NCBI GenBank assembly: GCA_963682025.1
Contig: OY821519.1
Coordinates: 110,859,764-110,923,763 of the forward strand
Source: Cordilura impudica
Lineage: Eukaryota; Arthropoda; Insecta; Diptera; Scathophagidae
Length of the DNA stretch: 64,000 bases
Reading direction: 5' to 3'
The position numbers were made by a program, and so were the translations under genes. Positions 10,931-22,556 of this stretch are shown here, piece after piece; the stretch's first letter is position 1; every line of letters begins with the position of its first letter. The notes beneath the pieces are model-generated. The model ran no database searches. It was not told the DNA's origin and worked only from the letters and a program-made list of their open reading frames with translations.

Positions 10931-12474
10931 AGAATTAAAAACAAAAATACCATACAAGTTGCGACCAATCTATTGTACATCGTTTAAACACAAAAAGGGG
11001 ATTTCCCATTTTAGTCTAGTTTGTGAGAATGTCAGAAATGTAATGCTGTTAATGATTTTTCTATTATATAGTTCATGTAGTTTGACGTTTACCATTTTAG
11101 GTCTAATTACAATTTGGTTTTAGCATCAATGACTTAAAAATTCAAAATAGAAAACTTTTTCTAAAAAAGAAAACTCTTTAATTTTTTCTATTTATTGAAT
11201 TCCAAGCATTCTAATTACACATGTTGCATATAACATTTTATACTAACAACATATGTTTTTTTTTTAATCTCAATAACAAACAACGCGTTAATGGAACGGA
11301 CCACCTAGTTTCACATTAATACAATTTACACATTTATAACAAGATTATATTGTGTGTCTGTCTGAGTGAATATCGTAAAAGCTCTTTGCCCATGTACGAG
11401 AATGCAGCAATGCCTAAATTTACAACTACTCGAAACCCTTATTTTTTTATTTTTTATTTAACACTAAACTAAATTAAGCACAAACGATGTATGTATTTTA
11501 ATCGAATTCTGATTTTTGAATCCTTATGGCCATTATATAAACGTCAACCACCAGATCAGATGGAGTGTTTGCTACTGAATGAATACTACGATAGATTGTC
11601 ATTATTACATTTTGCAGCTACCGCACAATCATAAAACGGAGCAAAAAAAAAAAAGACAAACTAAAATATGTCATTCAATATGCGTTTGTTGGGAATTTAT
11701 ACACATAAAACGAAAAAATCTAATTTACTTCGCGTTTTGCATACAAAATTTTTTATCGTTCATTTATCTTTTGAAAGCCATCATCATTGGTGATATCAAC
11801 ACATTCGATTTTGCCACCACCCAACAGAAAGCATACTTGTATATTGCTTTGTTGTTGTTGTTGTTGTATATGAACGAGTATATGAATGCGGATCCCTGTC
11901 AGTTTGTTGTTAATAATGTCACGTTATCTATTGATTTAACAGTGAATCTATGAATTATTTATTAATTACAGCAATTGATAAGATTACGTTTAAATTCCAT
12001 ATAATTTTATATTTGTTAATTTGCGAATTTGTTGTTTACTCAACAAACCTTAGAATTTGGATAAAATTCGTTTCTGGAATAGCAAACTGTAACATTCGCG
12101 TATTTACAATGTGCAAATAAGGGTGGCAATGAATTATTTGGCCACGTGATTTAAAAGTATTGTGGGGAATAATTCAACAATATGGTACACAAAGTTATAG
12201 TTTTAGTTAATTTTGTATATTCTTTCACTATAATTGCTATTGTATCATATTAATATACATTGACGACAATATATGAAATTTATGTTCCAAATTTTTTTGA
12301 GGAGTCAGATCGAAAAATCTTATCACACCTTTTCATCTACTTTTTTCGCAAGCCTTATTTAAAAAAATTTTTTTTGAATGAGTCATTTTTCAAGAGCGTG
12401 TATGTCAGTCAAAACGTTTAATGAAAACCATATGCATTTGTTATTAGTACGATTAAACTGAGTGACGAAATAAA
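10931..12474. other. Gene-poor AT-rich spacer
   Basis: About 1.5 kb with no recognisable gene or repeat. A 124-codon frame (11579-11953) lacks any known motif and has a short TTG microsatellite inside; not called. Confidence 0.4.
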
Positions 12475-13530
12475 AGTACCCTTTTTTTAAGACCCCTTTT
12501 TTAAATAAGTTTATTTTTTTGCGTACTCTTTTTTTTAAATTTTTAGAAGTGCCCAATTTTTATTTTTATACCACTATGTGGTTTGGGTATAATGACTTTG
12601 TGCTGCTGTTTGTAACAACCAAAAATATTTGACCTAGACCCATCTTTAATTATACCGATCGAATCAGAATCACTTTCTGAGTTGATTTAACAATGTCCGT
12701 CCGTCCATCCGTCTGTGTGTCCATGTAAAGCTTGTAATCAAACTGCAGGTCGCAAATATGAATATATATTGATGAAATTTGGTATATAAGCTTCTATCAG
12801 CTATGGGATGAACGCTGTTGAAATCGGTGAGAATCGGTCCATGTTCAGACCTAGCCCCCATACAAATTACCCATATGAAATCGACATAAATTGCCATAAG
12901 ATCCAAATTGTCATATAGATCTTACTCAAATTGGGTTTGTATGCGTTCCCGATCTTCACTTAAATCTATTAAAAAACAAAAATATTGCACTGATTCTTCT
13001 CAAATTTTGTTTGTACATATTTTTGCAAAATACAAGAGTCTTTACCAAACATGATCAGGATCGGTCCATTTTCGGACTTAGTCCCTTTATAGATATAGCT
13101 CCGATATGAACTTTTTCATATCTGCAGCCAAAAAAATTAATAAAAATCCCACTCAAATTTGGTTTTTGCTTATTTTCAATGTCCAGTTAGTTGGGCCTAA
13201 GAGATAGGGTTTCTAAACGCATGGTATAGGGTATCATATAGTTGGTCTAGACCGACTATAATTTTCTTACTTGTTTATAAATAGTACCCTTTTTAAAGAG
13301 GACCATCTATTTACCCTTTTTTAAAAATACCATTTTTTTTAAAGTATAATTTTTTAAGTAAAAATACCCTTTTAAAAAGTACCTCATTGTTAAAAAGAAC
13401 TTTTCTTTTAAAATTGCCCTTTTTTAAAAAATACTTTTTTTAAAATAAATATCGTTTCTTAAAAGTACTCTTATTTAAAAAAAAAAGAGCCAACTTTTAT
13501 AAGGCCCTATTTTTAAAAAACTCCTTGTTG
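12475..13530. repeat. AAAAAGTACCCTTTTT array interrupted by family A copy A5
   Basis: Degenerate units around a GTAC core with flanking A and T runs occur at 12475-12560 and resume at 13278-13530. The same motif makes up the much larger array at 18.2-22.9 kb. Copy A5 sits between the two halves. Confidence 0.75.
12566..13277 (-). repeat. Family A copy A5
   Basis: Minus orientation, from TATACCACTATGTGG to TTTTCTTACTTGTTT. Almost identical to A4 except for a deletion of about 60 bases (GTTCATTACATCCACT...GCTTCC) and a shorter GTCC tract. It is inserted in the simple array, so it is younger than the array. Confidence 0.9.
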
Positions 13531-14157
13531 AATATGTTTAATAAGTTTGTGTCGATGTTTTTAACTATCAATAGTACTTTGCACAGGCACACCTCTTTTG
13601 CCGATCGATTTATATCTCTTTATTAGTCGATTTAGCGACTCACAGTGGCGTCTGTACAATAAGTGAGGTCGCAAAAATCAAAAATTGAAATATGTTATTC
13701 TTATTACAGTCAGATTTTTGGCTCAGAAGATATAGCCCTTCAAAGTTTACTGATTTTCAGTGTTAAAAAAACCTGACCATTTTTAGGTAATTCGCTTCGT
13801 TTTCAGATACAGTATCTAGAAAACTAGATAACGAATCGTCATTCTTTTCCTTTTGTTTATAGACCTATTTACTAAGAAAAAAATAAAAGAAATTGTACTG
13901 TTTGCTTAGTGCTTGTCCAGCTAAATCGATATTTACCAACTATCCATTCTTTCAATATTTCTCAACTTTGATGGAATATAAAAAAAAAAACTGTAAAATT
14001 CTATATATGCCATATTTTCAAAATAAGTTCTTTGATTATTTCTTAACCTAATTCAAAAATTTCCGGATGCCCCTCTTTGCCACATTTTTCTTCTAGAGGT
14101 AAACCTTTGAAAAAAAGACATGGTTCCAGAAATGTGTTGCATGTATTATTGCGCAAT

Positions 14158-16141
14158 ATAAGGAGGCTCCAGGCTATGATGGAATCAGTTACGAATTCTA
14201 CAGATATGCTCCATTTTGTTTCGTGAAGGAAATTTTAGCTTTTCTAAACAACATATTTTTAAAAGAAAATATACCATCCAGTTTTAAAAAATCTATATTG
14301 ATTCCGCTTCTTAAAAAAGGCGATCCAAATAATTTAACAAATTACAGAGGATTATCGCTTATTGTTACATTATGTAAAATTTTTAACAACATTCTCCTAA
14401 ATCGTATAATTGAATGGACAGATAGAAAGCAATATTCTACAATAGATAATATTTTTAATCTCGTTAATATTGTTCATTTATATAAAGTAAATGGCAAAAA
14501 TACCTACGCACTCTTTGTGGATTTTTCTAGTGCCTTCGATACGATTCCAAGGAATTCTCTTTTTTTATAAATTGTCCCGTATGGGCTTTTTATCAAAGAT
14601 AATTCGCATCTTACAACTTTACTACGAAAACAACACAAGCCAAATATTTTTTGGAAACAAATTTTCTGAACCAATCTGTGTGGACGTTGGCGTGAAACAA
14701 GGCTGCATTCTTAGTCCTATTCTCTTTGCTTTATACCATAACGACCTGGCTGATGTATTACCTGGAGCTATAAATGTTGTAACTGAACCGATAAAAATTC
14801 TTCTGTACCCCGAAGATATTGTCATCTTATCTGATGCGCCGGGTGTTCTACAGAATATGATAGATAACCTGCACTCTTATTGCAACATGTGGAGCTTAAA
14901 AGTAAATCTTGATAAATCAAAGATACTATTTAATATTTCGAAGTGGGACACGTATATCTAACAATCTAAAGTGGAATTTTGTAGAAGAGAATATAGAAAT
15001 TGTAAATAGCTATAGATATCTGGGCATGGATCTCAATTACAACTTGTCTTTCAAAAAACATACACACAGAAAATAAATTAAAAACCTCAAAAATGGCGAT
15101 TAGTTCCACTTGGTCAACATATATAAATCATGCCAAAATCTCAAATGAAAACAAACTCAAAATATTTAATGCAGCATCTAAATCTTTGATGTTATATGGT
15201 GCTCAAATTTGGGGGTTTAAAAGATATGATGATGTAGAAAAATTATTCAGGGTTTTTATCAAAAAAATGCTGATTTTACCAAAAAATATACCAAATTATA
15301 TGCTTTACATAGAAACTGGCTTGGACTCTTTATATGTGAATACTTTAAAGCTACATTTTGACTGATATTAATAAAATATTGCGCCTGCCTAATCATAGAT
15401 TACCCCGTATTGTAGCTGAAAAAATAATAGCATATTGGGCTGATAAATGGGATTCTCTATGCGAATATATCCAATTTGTACCCGTTAATGCTGTTAATCC
15501 TATCTGCCAATGCTCAAAACAGATTCTAGATCTTTTAAAAGCTAAGGAGAAAGATGATATAATTTTTAACGCAAGAAACTCTGAATACCACGATTTATAC
15601 TCTCAGGTTGATTATGGTATGAAACGTCTTTCTACGCTAGATTTCTCATCACGTGCTGCAAGCTTAATAACACGAGCTAGAGGTGGATTATTAGATCTCA
15701 ATGGTAAAGCCTTTAGAAATTCTTCAGATGGCCTGTGCTCGCTTTGACGCTATAGAGAACAATCTGCACATAATCGGGATCTGTCCAATATATTATGAAT
15801 TTCGATTAAAATATTTTAAATGGATTTAATGGATTTAAATATACTAAATGGATTTAATCTGATTTATTTACATTATATAAATATTTGGAAATCTGTGTTA
15901 AATATAGGAATCTAGTATTAAATGAGTTCGATTAAAAAAAAAAAAAAATTATTTGAAAACTAATGTTTACAAATTACTAAAGTCAAATCATTATATGCAA
16001 TAATCATCAGCTTTACAAATCCAATCTGGCCCACAACTTTCAAGTTATGCCAAATATAGATAACCTTAATAAATGTTATTTAATCTTTAAGATTGTAAAT
16101 ATATATTTTGAATATCTATTAAATAAGTAAAAAAAATAAAA
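14158..16141 (+). pseudogene. 5'-truncated LINE with RT domain, inside Transib-2
   Basis: Flanked by an 11-base direct repeat TATTGCGCAAT (14147-14157 and 16142-16152), with an A-rich tail just before the right copy: marks of target-primed reverse transcription. Coding begins mid-RT: EAPGYDGISYEFY, then KSILIPLLKKGDPNNLTNYR (14290), YALFVDFSSAFDTIPR (14505), VDVGVKQGCILSPILFALYH (14680), then YPEDIVIL where Y-A-D-D is expected, so one catalytic Asp is gone. C-terminal segments include SYRYLGMDLNYNLSFK, KIFNAASKSLMLYGAQIWGF (15150) and the tail to 15745. Frameshifts near 14570 and a stop at 14959. An internal deletion removed the F-G-F-R region (ITEWTDRK-like text runs straight into YSTIDNIF). 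Jockey/CR1-like; clade not settled. Confidence 0.8.
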
Positions 16142-16339
16142 TATTGCGCAATTTGTGACATATGACAATGAAAACCCATTCTTACTGTTATTGTTTCGTT
16201 AGTTATTGTTAAGATATATGATTTTTGTTTTTCATTCTGTAATGCGTACCTGAGATCCTCTGTCAAATTCTGCTCCCCAAATTCAGGTGCAATTACAATT
16301 TTTGACACATAACCGCGAAAACCCATTCTTATTATTATA

Positions 16340-16770
16340 CCCAAGTACGGATACGGAAACTCAAGCGCTGGAAACACTTCGAGAATATTTTTTGAAAATG
16401 ATGAGGCTGTAACTCTAACCAATCAAATCGTTAAGAGATTGGAAACGATATTGAATGTTTTAGACTGCAAAGAAAAAGTTGATTCCGAAAAATATCGAGA
16501 ATATGCTTCGAAAACTGCATCACTTTTAACAGATTTATATGCACAGAAAAAGCTGACCCCGATAGTTCATAAAATAATATCGCATGGGAAAGATATAATT
16601 AAATATCAGACTTCGTCAATTGGAGAGCCTTCTGAGGAGTCCCTAAACAAATGATATAAAAATATAGATTGCTGAACTCTTTCAAATCATCAAGGGTGGC
16701 ACAAAATGAGGACCTCTTCAAAATGTTAGCAGCATCTTCCGATCCACATATTTCATCACGAAAAAGTTAG
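16340..16770 (+). pseudogene. Transib-2 transposase, C-terminal fragment (RAG1-like)
   Basis: The open frame 16340-16652 reads PKYGYGNSSAGNTSRIFFEN, then VHKIISHGKDII and SSIGEPSEESLNK. The order G-N-x-x-R-x-F, H-K-x-x-x-H, x-I-G-x-x-S-E-E-x-x-x-x-N-K matches the end of RAG1 and Transib proteins, where the last catalytic Glu lies in the S-E-G-N-E / S-E-E block. After a stop at 16653 the frame resumes in pieces (N-E-D-L-F-K-M-L, S-S-D-P-H-I-S-S), as in Transib tails. A paralogous stretch is found in Transib-1 on the minus strand at about 44950-45420. Confidence 0.75.
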
Positions 16771-17299
16771 AAATTAATTATAGTTTAGAAATTATTAGTC
16801 TTTTAGATACACCTTTTTTACGGATTGTGAGCAATATTTTACAAAAAAAATTAAAAATAAATTAAAAAAAAAAATTTTTTTTTTAATCTCTTCTAGAATA
16901 ATTTGAAATCATAAAAGCCTTTAAAAAGTAATATAAAAAATCAAAAATTTTAAAAACTATTTAATTTTATTTCCCATAAAATTGATTCTTCCACAAATTT
17001 CAAGCTTGCTAACCCATAAGTAGGCACCTAAAATGTGTAGAAGCCTTTTCATACGCTCATTTCATAGGTTGAACAATTATCTATCATATATCCTTTAAAT
17101 ATTTTCATGATCTTATTCGGTTCAAAAGTTATGATTTTTGCAACGAAAAGACTCAAATTGCGCCACTGTGCGACGTTCGGCCCTCCGTGTGTCATTACAC
17201 ACGAACCTGGTATGCAGACTAAAGGTCGCAATTATACAAATATATGTTTGGATGAATTTCACTACATAAGCTTTTATTGGGTATATTTTTGAATTAGTA

Positions 17300-18164
17300 T
17301 AGAGCAATTTTAATTTCTTACCTGTTTTTATTTTTCATTTGAATTTATTTGAACTATCGTTTGTCTGTTAAGATCTCAATAAAATGAATCATATACAATT
17401 TTTTTTATTATATTAAAATTAATAGTTCGATGGTGATGTTTATGGGAATGTTATGTTATCGATTATTTCTAGGCCAACTAAATATAAGCCAGAGAATGTT
17501 ACTTATTTAGAAGTGTGGATCGATAAACATGACTCGCTTAAGTCTAATTTCCCCCAGCTAAAGCAAACGATGGAAATAATTATTTTCCTAGATTCGAAAT
17601 ATTCGCAAGATTTATTATCAAAGTGTCAAATATAAATCTCCAGCAAAACCACATTACAGGGGTTATATTAAGGGTACATATCCTAAACAAGTAATAAGAA
17701 GTACAAAAAAATTGCCAAGGTGTTCAGTTTGCAAGGAATTGTAGATATTTAAGAAATATACCTATATGAAAGAATACATCCAGGAAATGTTGGCACTTGC
17801 ATACGAAATGCTATTTTCACCAAAATGATGAGCAGAATTGGCAACGAAAGTAAATGTGATTAGAGTTATGCAAAAATACTATAACTTCGAAATCTGTTTC
17901 GAATTGCGTTTAATACATTATTTTTTAAACAAGTCATATGAAAACTACAAGAAGTTTTCTAAATTAGAAAAACTACGAGTATATATAAGTTTGACAAAGG
18001 TTGTTAAAAAATCATAGGTTAAATATCTAAAGTTCGGAAACATTATTTCTCTCGTTATTTCTATCATTTTATAAAACTTTGAAAACAACTTCTTAATTTA
18101 TGGTCCCATTTTACTTTTTACTATTAATGGCTTTTAAGATATAAAGAAAATAACATATAAGAAA
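17300..18164. other. AT-rich spacer, no gene recognised
   Basis: A 60-codon frame at 17453-17635 and the DNA after it have no motif I know. Confidence 0.35.
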
Positions 18165-18782
18165 GTCCCGTTTGTTAAAAAAGAACCTTTTGTTAAAAAA
18201 GTCAATTTTATTAAAAAAGTGCCTTTTATTAAAAATATTTTTTTTTATTTAAAAAAACACTTTTTATTTAAAAATGTATTTTAAAAAGGGTAACCTTTAG
18301 TAATAAATACCTTTTTATTAAAAAAGTACATTTTAATAAAAGAATATCATTTATAAAACAATAGCTTTCCTCAGAAAGGTTGCTTTTTCGAAAATACCAC
18401 TTATTTAAAAAGTAACTTTTCTTTAAAAGTAACTATTCTTGGAAAAGAATATTTTCCTAAAAAGCTATCTTTCCTAAAAACGACTTTGGTTTTAACCACC
18501 TTTTATTAAAAAAGGACCTTTTATTAAAAAAGTACATGTTACTTAAAAAGTATATTTTATTAAGAAAATACAACTTTTTATTAAAAAGCATATGAGTAAA
18601 AAAAGTACCTTTTATTTCAAAAGTACATTTTATTAAAAAAGTACTTTTAAGGTATGACCTCTCTTTAAAAAAAATATTTTTCGATTTTATTTTTCTTAAG
18701 TGTCTTTTAAAATTCTTTGGAAATAATGCTCTAAAAGGATCTTTTTAAATTCGAATTATTGTGGGAGTTACAGAGCTATATA

Positions 18783-19660
18783 TGTATATGGGGGATTTCG
18801 TGTCAAGTGCACCAATTTTTGAAACCGATGTCTTCCGATCGGGATGAAATTTGCACCAATAAATTAAGTATACAATAAATTAAGTGTAAAAATAGTTATG
18901 ACATAAATGGATCTAATGCAATTAAAATTAAATTTTAATTTTTTATTTTTAATATTATTATTATTATTATACATTAATTTAATTATTATTAAAAATAAAT
19001 AAAAAATAATAATTTTTCAACATTTCTATAGAAAAAAAAGCGATTTTTTCCTGAGGTTAACATATTCTGGGTATTACAGTATCCAGGGTATAAAATTTTA
19101 GTTAGGTATGTTATATACCTTCGGAAAGGTTAATTTGTCTAGTTTCTCAGTATAAGTTTTATTTGTAAATTTTTAGACACAGATAGGAAAAAATTCAAAA
19201 TAGTGCATTTGTGAAAAATTGAAAAACCGTTGTCTTGAGTTACAAAACATTTATTCTGATAGATATCCCACTCCCATCCCACTAAGCGACCAAAAAGCCC
19301 TTAAAGGAAAAATCCTAAGCTTTCTTATGAAAAAAAAAAAAAAAAAAAAATGCCCTTTTTGAAAAAAGGCAAAAAATGCTTTAATTTAGCAAAAAATTTA
19401 GCTATCTAAACTAGTTGGGAGAAAATTTTCTAAGAACAATAGGTAGGTATAAGTTACGTGGATGCGGAAAAACACCTGTTTGGCCAAAATGTCAAATTTT
19501 GATCCCCTCTAACTCAGAGAGATCTGGACCGATCTTATTGAAATATTGTGTCTAAACTACTATGCAATATTACTAACCTTGGTGCAAATTTCATCCCGAT
19601 CGGAGGACGTCGGTTTCAAAAGTTGGTGCACTTGACATGAAACCCCCATATAATTATTTG
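18783..19660. mobile_element. Family B element B1 with about 75-base terminal inverted repeats
   Basis: Left end TATGGGGGATTTCGTGTCAA... with CGATGTCTTCCGATCGGGAT; right end is its inverse (ATCCCGATCGGAGGACGTCG ... TTGACATGAAACCCCCATA). The arms agree at roughly nine positions in ten over about 75 bases. The right two thirds (19105-19660) is the inverse of 31276-31860. MITE-like deletion derivative; contains a 20-base A-run at about 19330. Confidence 0.8.
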
Positions 19661-19710
19661 TACGACAATATAGAAAATTCTTGTAATGAAACTTCGAAGT
19701 CACTTTTTTC

Positions 19711-19940
19711 GTGTCGAAATTTGGCGGACGGCGCTTTGTAGGTAATCACGTCGGGCAAGTCCTCAACTAGGATAATTGGGCTAACTTTACTATCGAAAGA
19801 GCGGTGGGGCAAAACCTCCTCAAAAAACAGTTAATTTATTTTTTTTTTTGTCAATTTTTGATATTTCGGAAATATTCTAGTTCAGGACCTCCGGACGTGA
19901 TTACCAAAAAAATGCCGTCCGCCGAATTTCGATTCGACAT
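19711..19940. mobile_element. MITE-like inverted repeat, about 60-base arms
   Basis: The left arm 19711-19770 (GTGTCGAAATTTGGCGGACG ... GGTAATCACG ... CTCAACTAG) pairs with the right arm 19877-19940 (CTAGTTCAGGACC ... CGTGATTACC ... CCGTCCGCCGAATTTCGATT). Spacer about 105 bases, no coding. Relatively GC-rich against the surrounding array, so clearly an insertion. Confidence 0.75.
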
Positions 19941-19985
19941 CTGGCTCTCAAGAAAAACTACACCAATCTGGGAGTGGAGGATAAA

Positions 19986-21310
19986 AAATAATAGGAATAT
20001 AAACAAGTACGGAAAAAGTTAAAAAATTATGTCTACTTTTACGTAAAAACCCAAAGTTGGTAAATTGAAAAATGACTGAGCTACATGTTTGTGGGATTGA
20101 AAGGTAGGACATAGCTTAAAAAAGTACATTTTAATAATAAAATAACTTTTTAATAAAAAAAGTAACTTTCCTCAAAAAAGTTTTTCGAAAATACCTCTTT
20201 TTTTAAAGGAAATTTTCTATAAAAGTAACTTTTCTTTAAAAAGTAACTATTCTTAAAAAAGCATATTTTCTTAAAAAAAGTATCCTTCCTAAAAAAGACC
20301 TTTCTTATAAGGCCAAATTTTGCTAAAAAAGTACATTTTATTAAAAGGTGCCTGTAATTAAATGAACTCTTATTAAAAAAGTACCTTATATTAAAATGTA
20401 CCTTTTATTAAAAAAGTACGTTTTATTAAGAAAGTTGGTTTTACTAACAAGTACCTTATATTAAAAAAGTACATTTTATCAAAAAGTAGCTTTAGTTAAA
20501 AAAGTACCTTTTATTAAAAAAAGTACCTTTTCTTGAAAAAGTTCCAATTATTAAAAATTACCTTTTATTAAAGAACAGCCTGTATTAAAAAAGTTCATTT
20601 TATTTAAAAAGTACCTTTTATTTAAAAAGCATCTTTTATTAAAAAAGTACAAAATAATAGGAATATAAACAAGTGCGGAAAAAGTTAAAAGATTACGCCT
20701 AATTTTACGTTAAAAACCCAAATTTGATTGTGGGATTGAAAGGTAGGACATACCTTAAAAAATATAATAATAAAATACCTTTTTAATAAAAAAGTAACTT
20801 TCCTCAAAAAAGTTTTTCGAAAATACCTCTTCTTTTAAAAGTAACTTTTCTATAAAAGTAACTTTCCTTTAAAAAGTAGCTATTCTTAAAAAAGTATATT
20901 TTCTTTAAAAAGTATCTTTCCTAAAAAGGACCTTTCTTAAAAGGGCAAATTTTGCTAAAAAAGTACATTTTATTAAAAAAGTAAATTTCATTAAAAGATG
21001 CCTGTTATTAAACTAACTAACTTTTTTTAAAAATGTACCTTATATTAATAAGTACATTTTTTAAAAAAAGTACGTTTTATTAAAAAAGTTGGTTTTATTA
21101 AAAAGTACCTTATATTAAAAAAGTACATTTTATCAAAAAGTACCTTTAATTAAAAAAGCAAATTTTATTAAAAAAAGTACCTTCTCTTGAAAAAGTTCCT
21201 TTTATTTAAAAATTACCTTTTATTAAAAATAGCTAGTATTAAAAAAGTTCCTTTTATTTAAGAAGTACTTTTTATTTAAAAAGCATCTATTATTAGAAAA
21301 GTACATTTTG
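19986..21310 (+). repeat. Tandem duplication of an about 665-base block of the array
   Basis: Block 1 starts at 19986 (AATAATAGGAATATAAACAA) and block 2 at 20651 with the same words; both continue with GGGATTGAAAGGTAGGACAT and then the same sequence of irregular array units (AGTTTTTCGAAAATACCTCT, GTTGGTTTTA, CTTGAAAAAGTTCC). The irregular unit order is shared, so the whole block was copied. Confidence 0.8.
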
Positions 21311-22015
21311 TTAAACAAATAACTTGTAATTATACAAATAACTTTTAAAACAGTGCTTTTCATTAGAAGAGTACCTTTTGTTAAAAAAAAAATATCATCT
21401 GACAAAAAGTACCTTTTATTAAAAAATTACCTTTTCTTAAAAAAGTATCTTTTCTTAAAAAAGTATCTTTTATTAAAAAAGTATCTTTTATTAAAAAAGT
21501 GCCTTTTATTAAAAGAGTAAATTTTATTAGCAAAAGTATTAAAAAATACCTTTCACTAAAAAATCTCTCTCTGAATAAAAAGTATATTTTATTTAAAAAA
21601 TATAACTATTATTAAAAAAGTACCTTCATTAAAAAAGTACCTTTTATTTAAAAGTATATTTTAATAAAAAAAAAATATAACTTCTTTTAAAAAAGTACCT
21701 TTTATTAAAAAAAAGTACATTTCATATAAAAAGTATATACATATATATTGTTAAAAAAATTTCATTTTTAAGAAGCATATTTTAGTGAAAAATACCTTTT
21801 ATTAAAAAGGTACCTTTTATTAACCTTTTATTAAAAAGTATATTTATATTTTATATTTATATTTATTTATTTGATAATTTCCTTTGCATTAAACATTAAG
21901 TCTTATAATTACAGTACATGAAAGCAGTATTGTTAGATGTGCAAATTTAAAAAATTTGAATACTTAAAACTAATAATATTTTAATTTATCAGAATATAAT
22001 ATTATTTTAAAATCA

Positions 22016-22556
22016 GGCTAAAAATTTAAATAAAAACAGTTTAAAAGTGTTTGCTGTGCTGTTAAGTTGCTGGTTTTGTGAAATAATATTCCAAAGACGT
22101 ATAGCACTAGCATAAAACTGCCATTCTGACACAAGATATTTATGCCATGTTATCATGTCCAACTGCATTAGATTTAATTTTCGCAACAATTGAAAAAACC
22201 TCAGACTGAGAAACGCAAGAGAATTCGAACGCATTGGAATCATCATTATTTATATTGCCTATAGTTGAAAAATTATATTAATTTTTGTCAATTTTGTATC
22301 ATTGGTAAATTTGTGCAGGCACGATTTAGTTCATTGACATCAACTTGACTGTCATTTGCTGTAACGTCTTTAACAATTCCTATTTTACGTATGGTTTTCC
22401 AAGTTTTCTTCGAATCTAGAGCAGATCCGAAGCGCTTTGAGTAATATTGTGTTTTAGCAATTCTAATTTTGTTATTGACATTACGTCTAGCCACACGGTA
22501 TTTAGCTTTTGATTCAGGTGTTTTGAATCGTTTCCACATCGAATATGAAATATCTC
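22016..22556 (-). pseudogene. Internally deleted LINE fragment (linker joined to C-terminus)
   Basis: On the minus strand 22539-22288 reads like the Lys-rich linker between endonuclease and RT (KAKYRVARRNVNNKIRIAKT, then QYYSKRFGSALDSKKTWKTI). It then jumps straight to the extreme C-terminus at 22246-22016 (SEWQFYASAIRLWNIISQN). The whole RT is missing. Similar in style to the LINE at 60.4-63.9 kb. It sits inside the GTAC array. Confidence 0.7.

Larger units (their letters stand above)
13641..17170 (+). mobile_element. Transib-2: RAG1-like DNA transposon relic
   Basis: Left terminus CACAGTGGCGTCTGTAC with CAAAAATC at about 13672-13679; the right terminus on the opposite strand is CACAGTGGCGCAATTTGAG with CAAAAATC at the equivalent distance (plus strand GATTTTTG, about 17133-17140). 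Flanking pentamers are CGACT (13636-13640) and CGACG (17171-17175), a 4/5 match to a 5-base GC-rich duplication, as known for Transib. The C-terminal third of a RAG1-like transposase lies at 16340-16770. Most of the rest of the gene is lost or unrecognisable, and a 5'-truncated LINE (14158-16141) is inserted inside. Length is about 3.5 kb, of which about 2 kb is the LINE. Confidence 0.75.
13560..17290 (-). repeat. Old family A copy A6, split by the Transib-2 element
   Basis: The left stub ends TTAGTCGATTTAGCGACT (13640); the right stub resumes CGACGTTCGGCCCTCCGTG and continues through GGTCGCAATTATACAAATAT and ACATAAGCTTTTATTGG (17290). Joined, these match the minus-strand family A order (TCGATTTAACGATG, GTCC tract, GGTCGCAAATATGAATATA, AAGCTTTTATCGG). 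The target of Transib-2 is therefore the CGAT(G) just before the GTCC tract. Confidence 0.7.

Noticed and set aside
11579..11953. 124-codon plus-strand frame
   Set aside because: No recognisable motif, includes a TTG microsatellite (Leu run), AT-driven composition.
17453..17635. 60-codon frame right of Transib-2
   Set aside because: No motif match I could defend; outside the element's right end.
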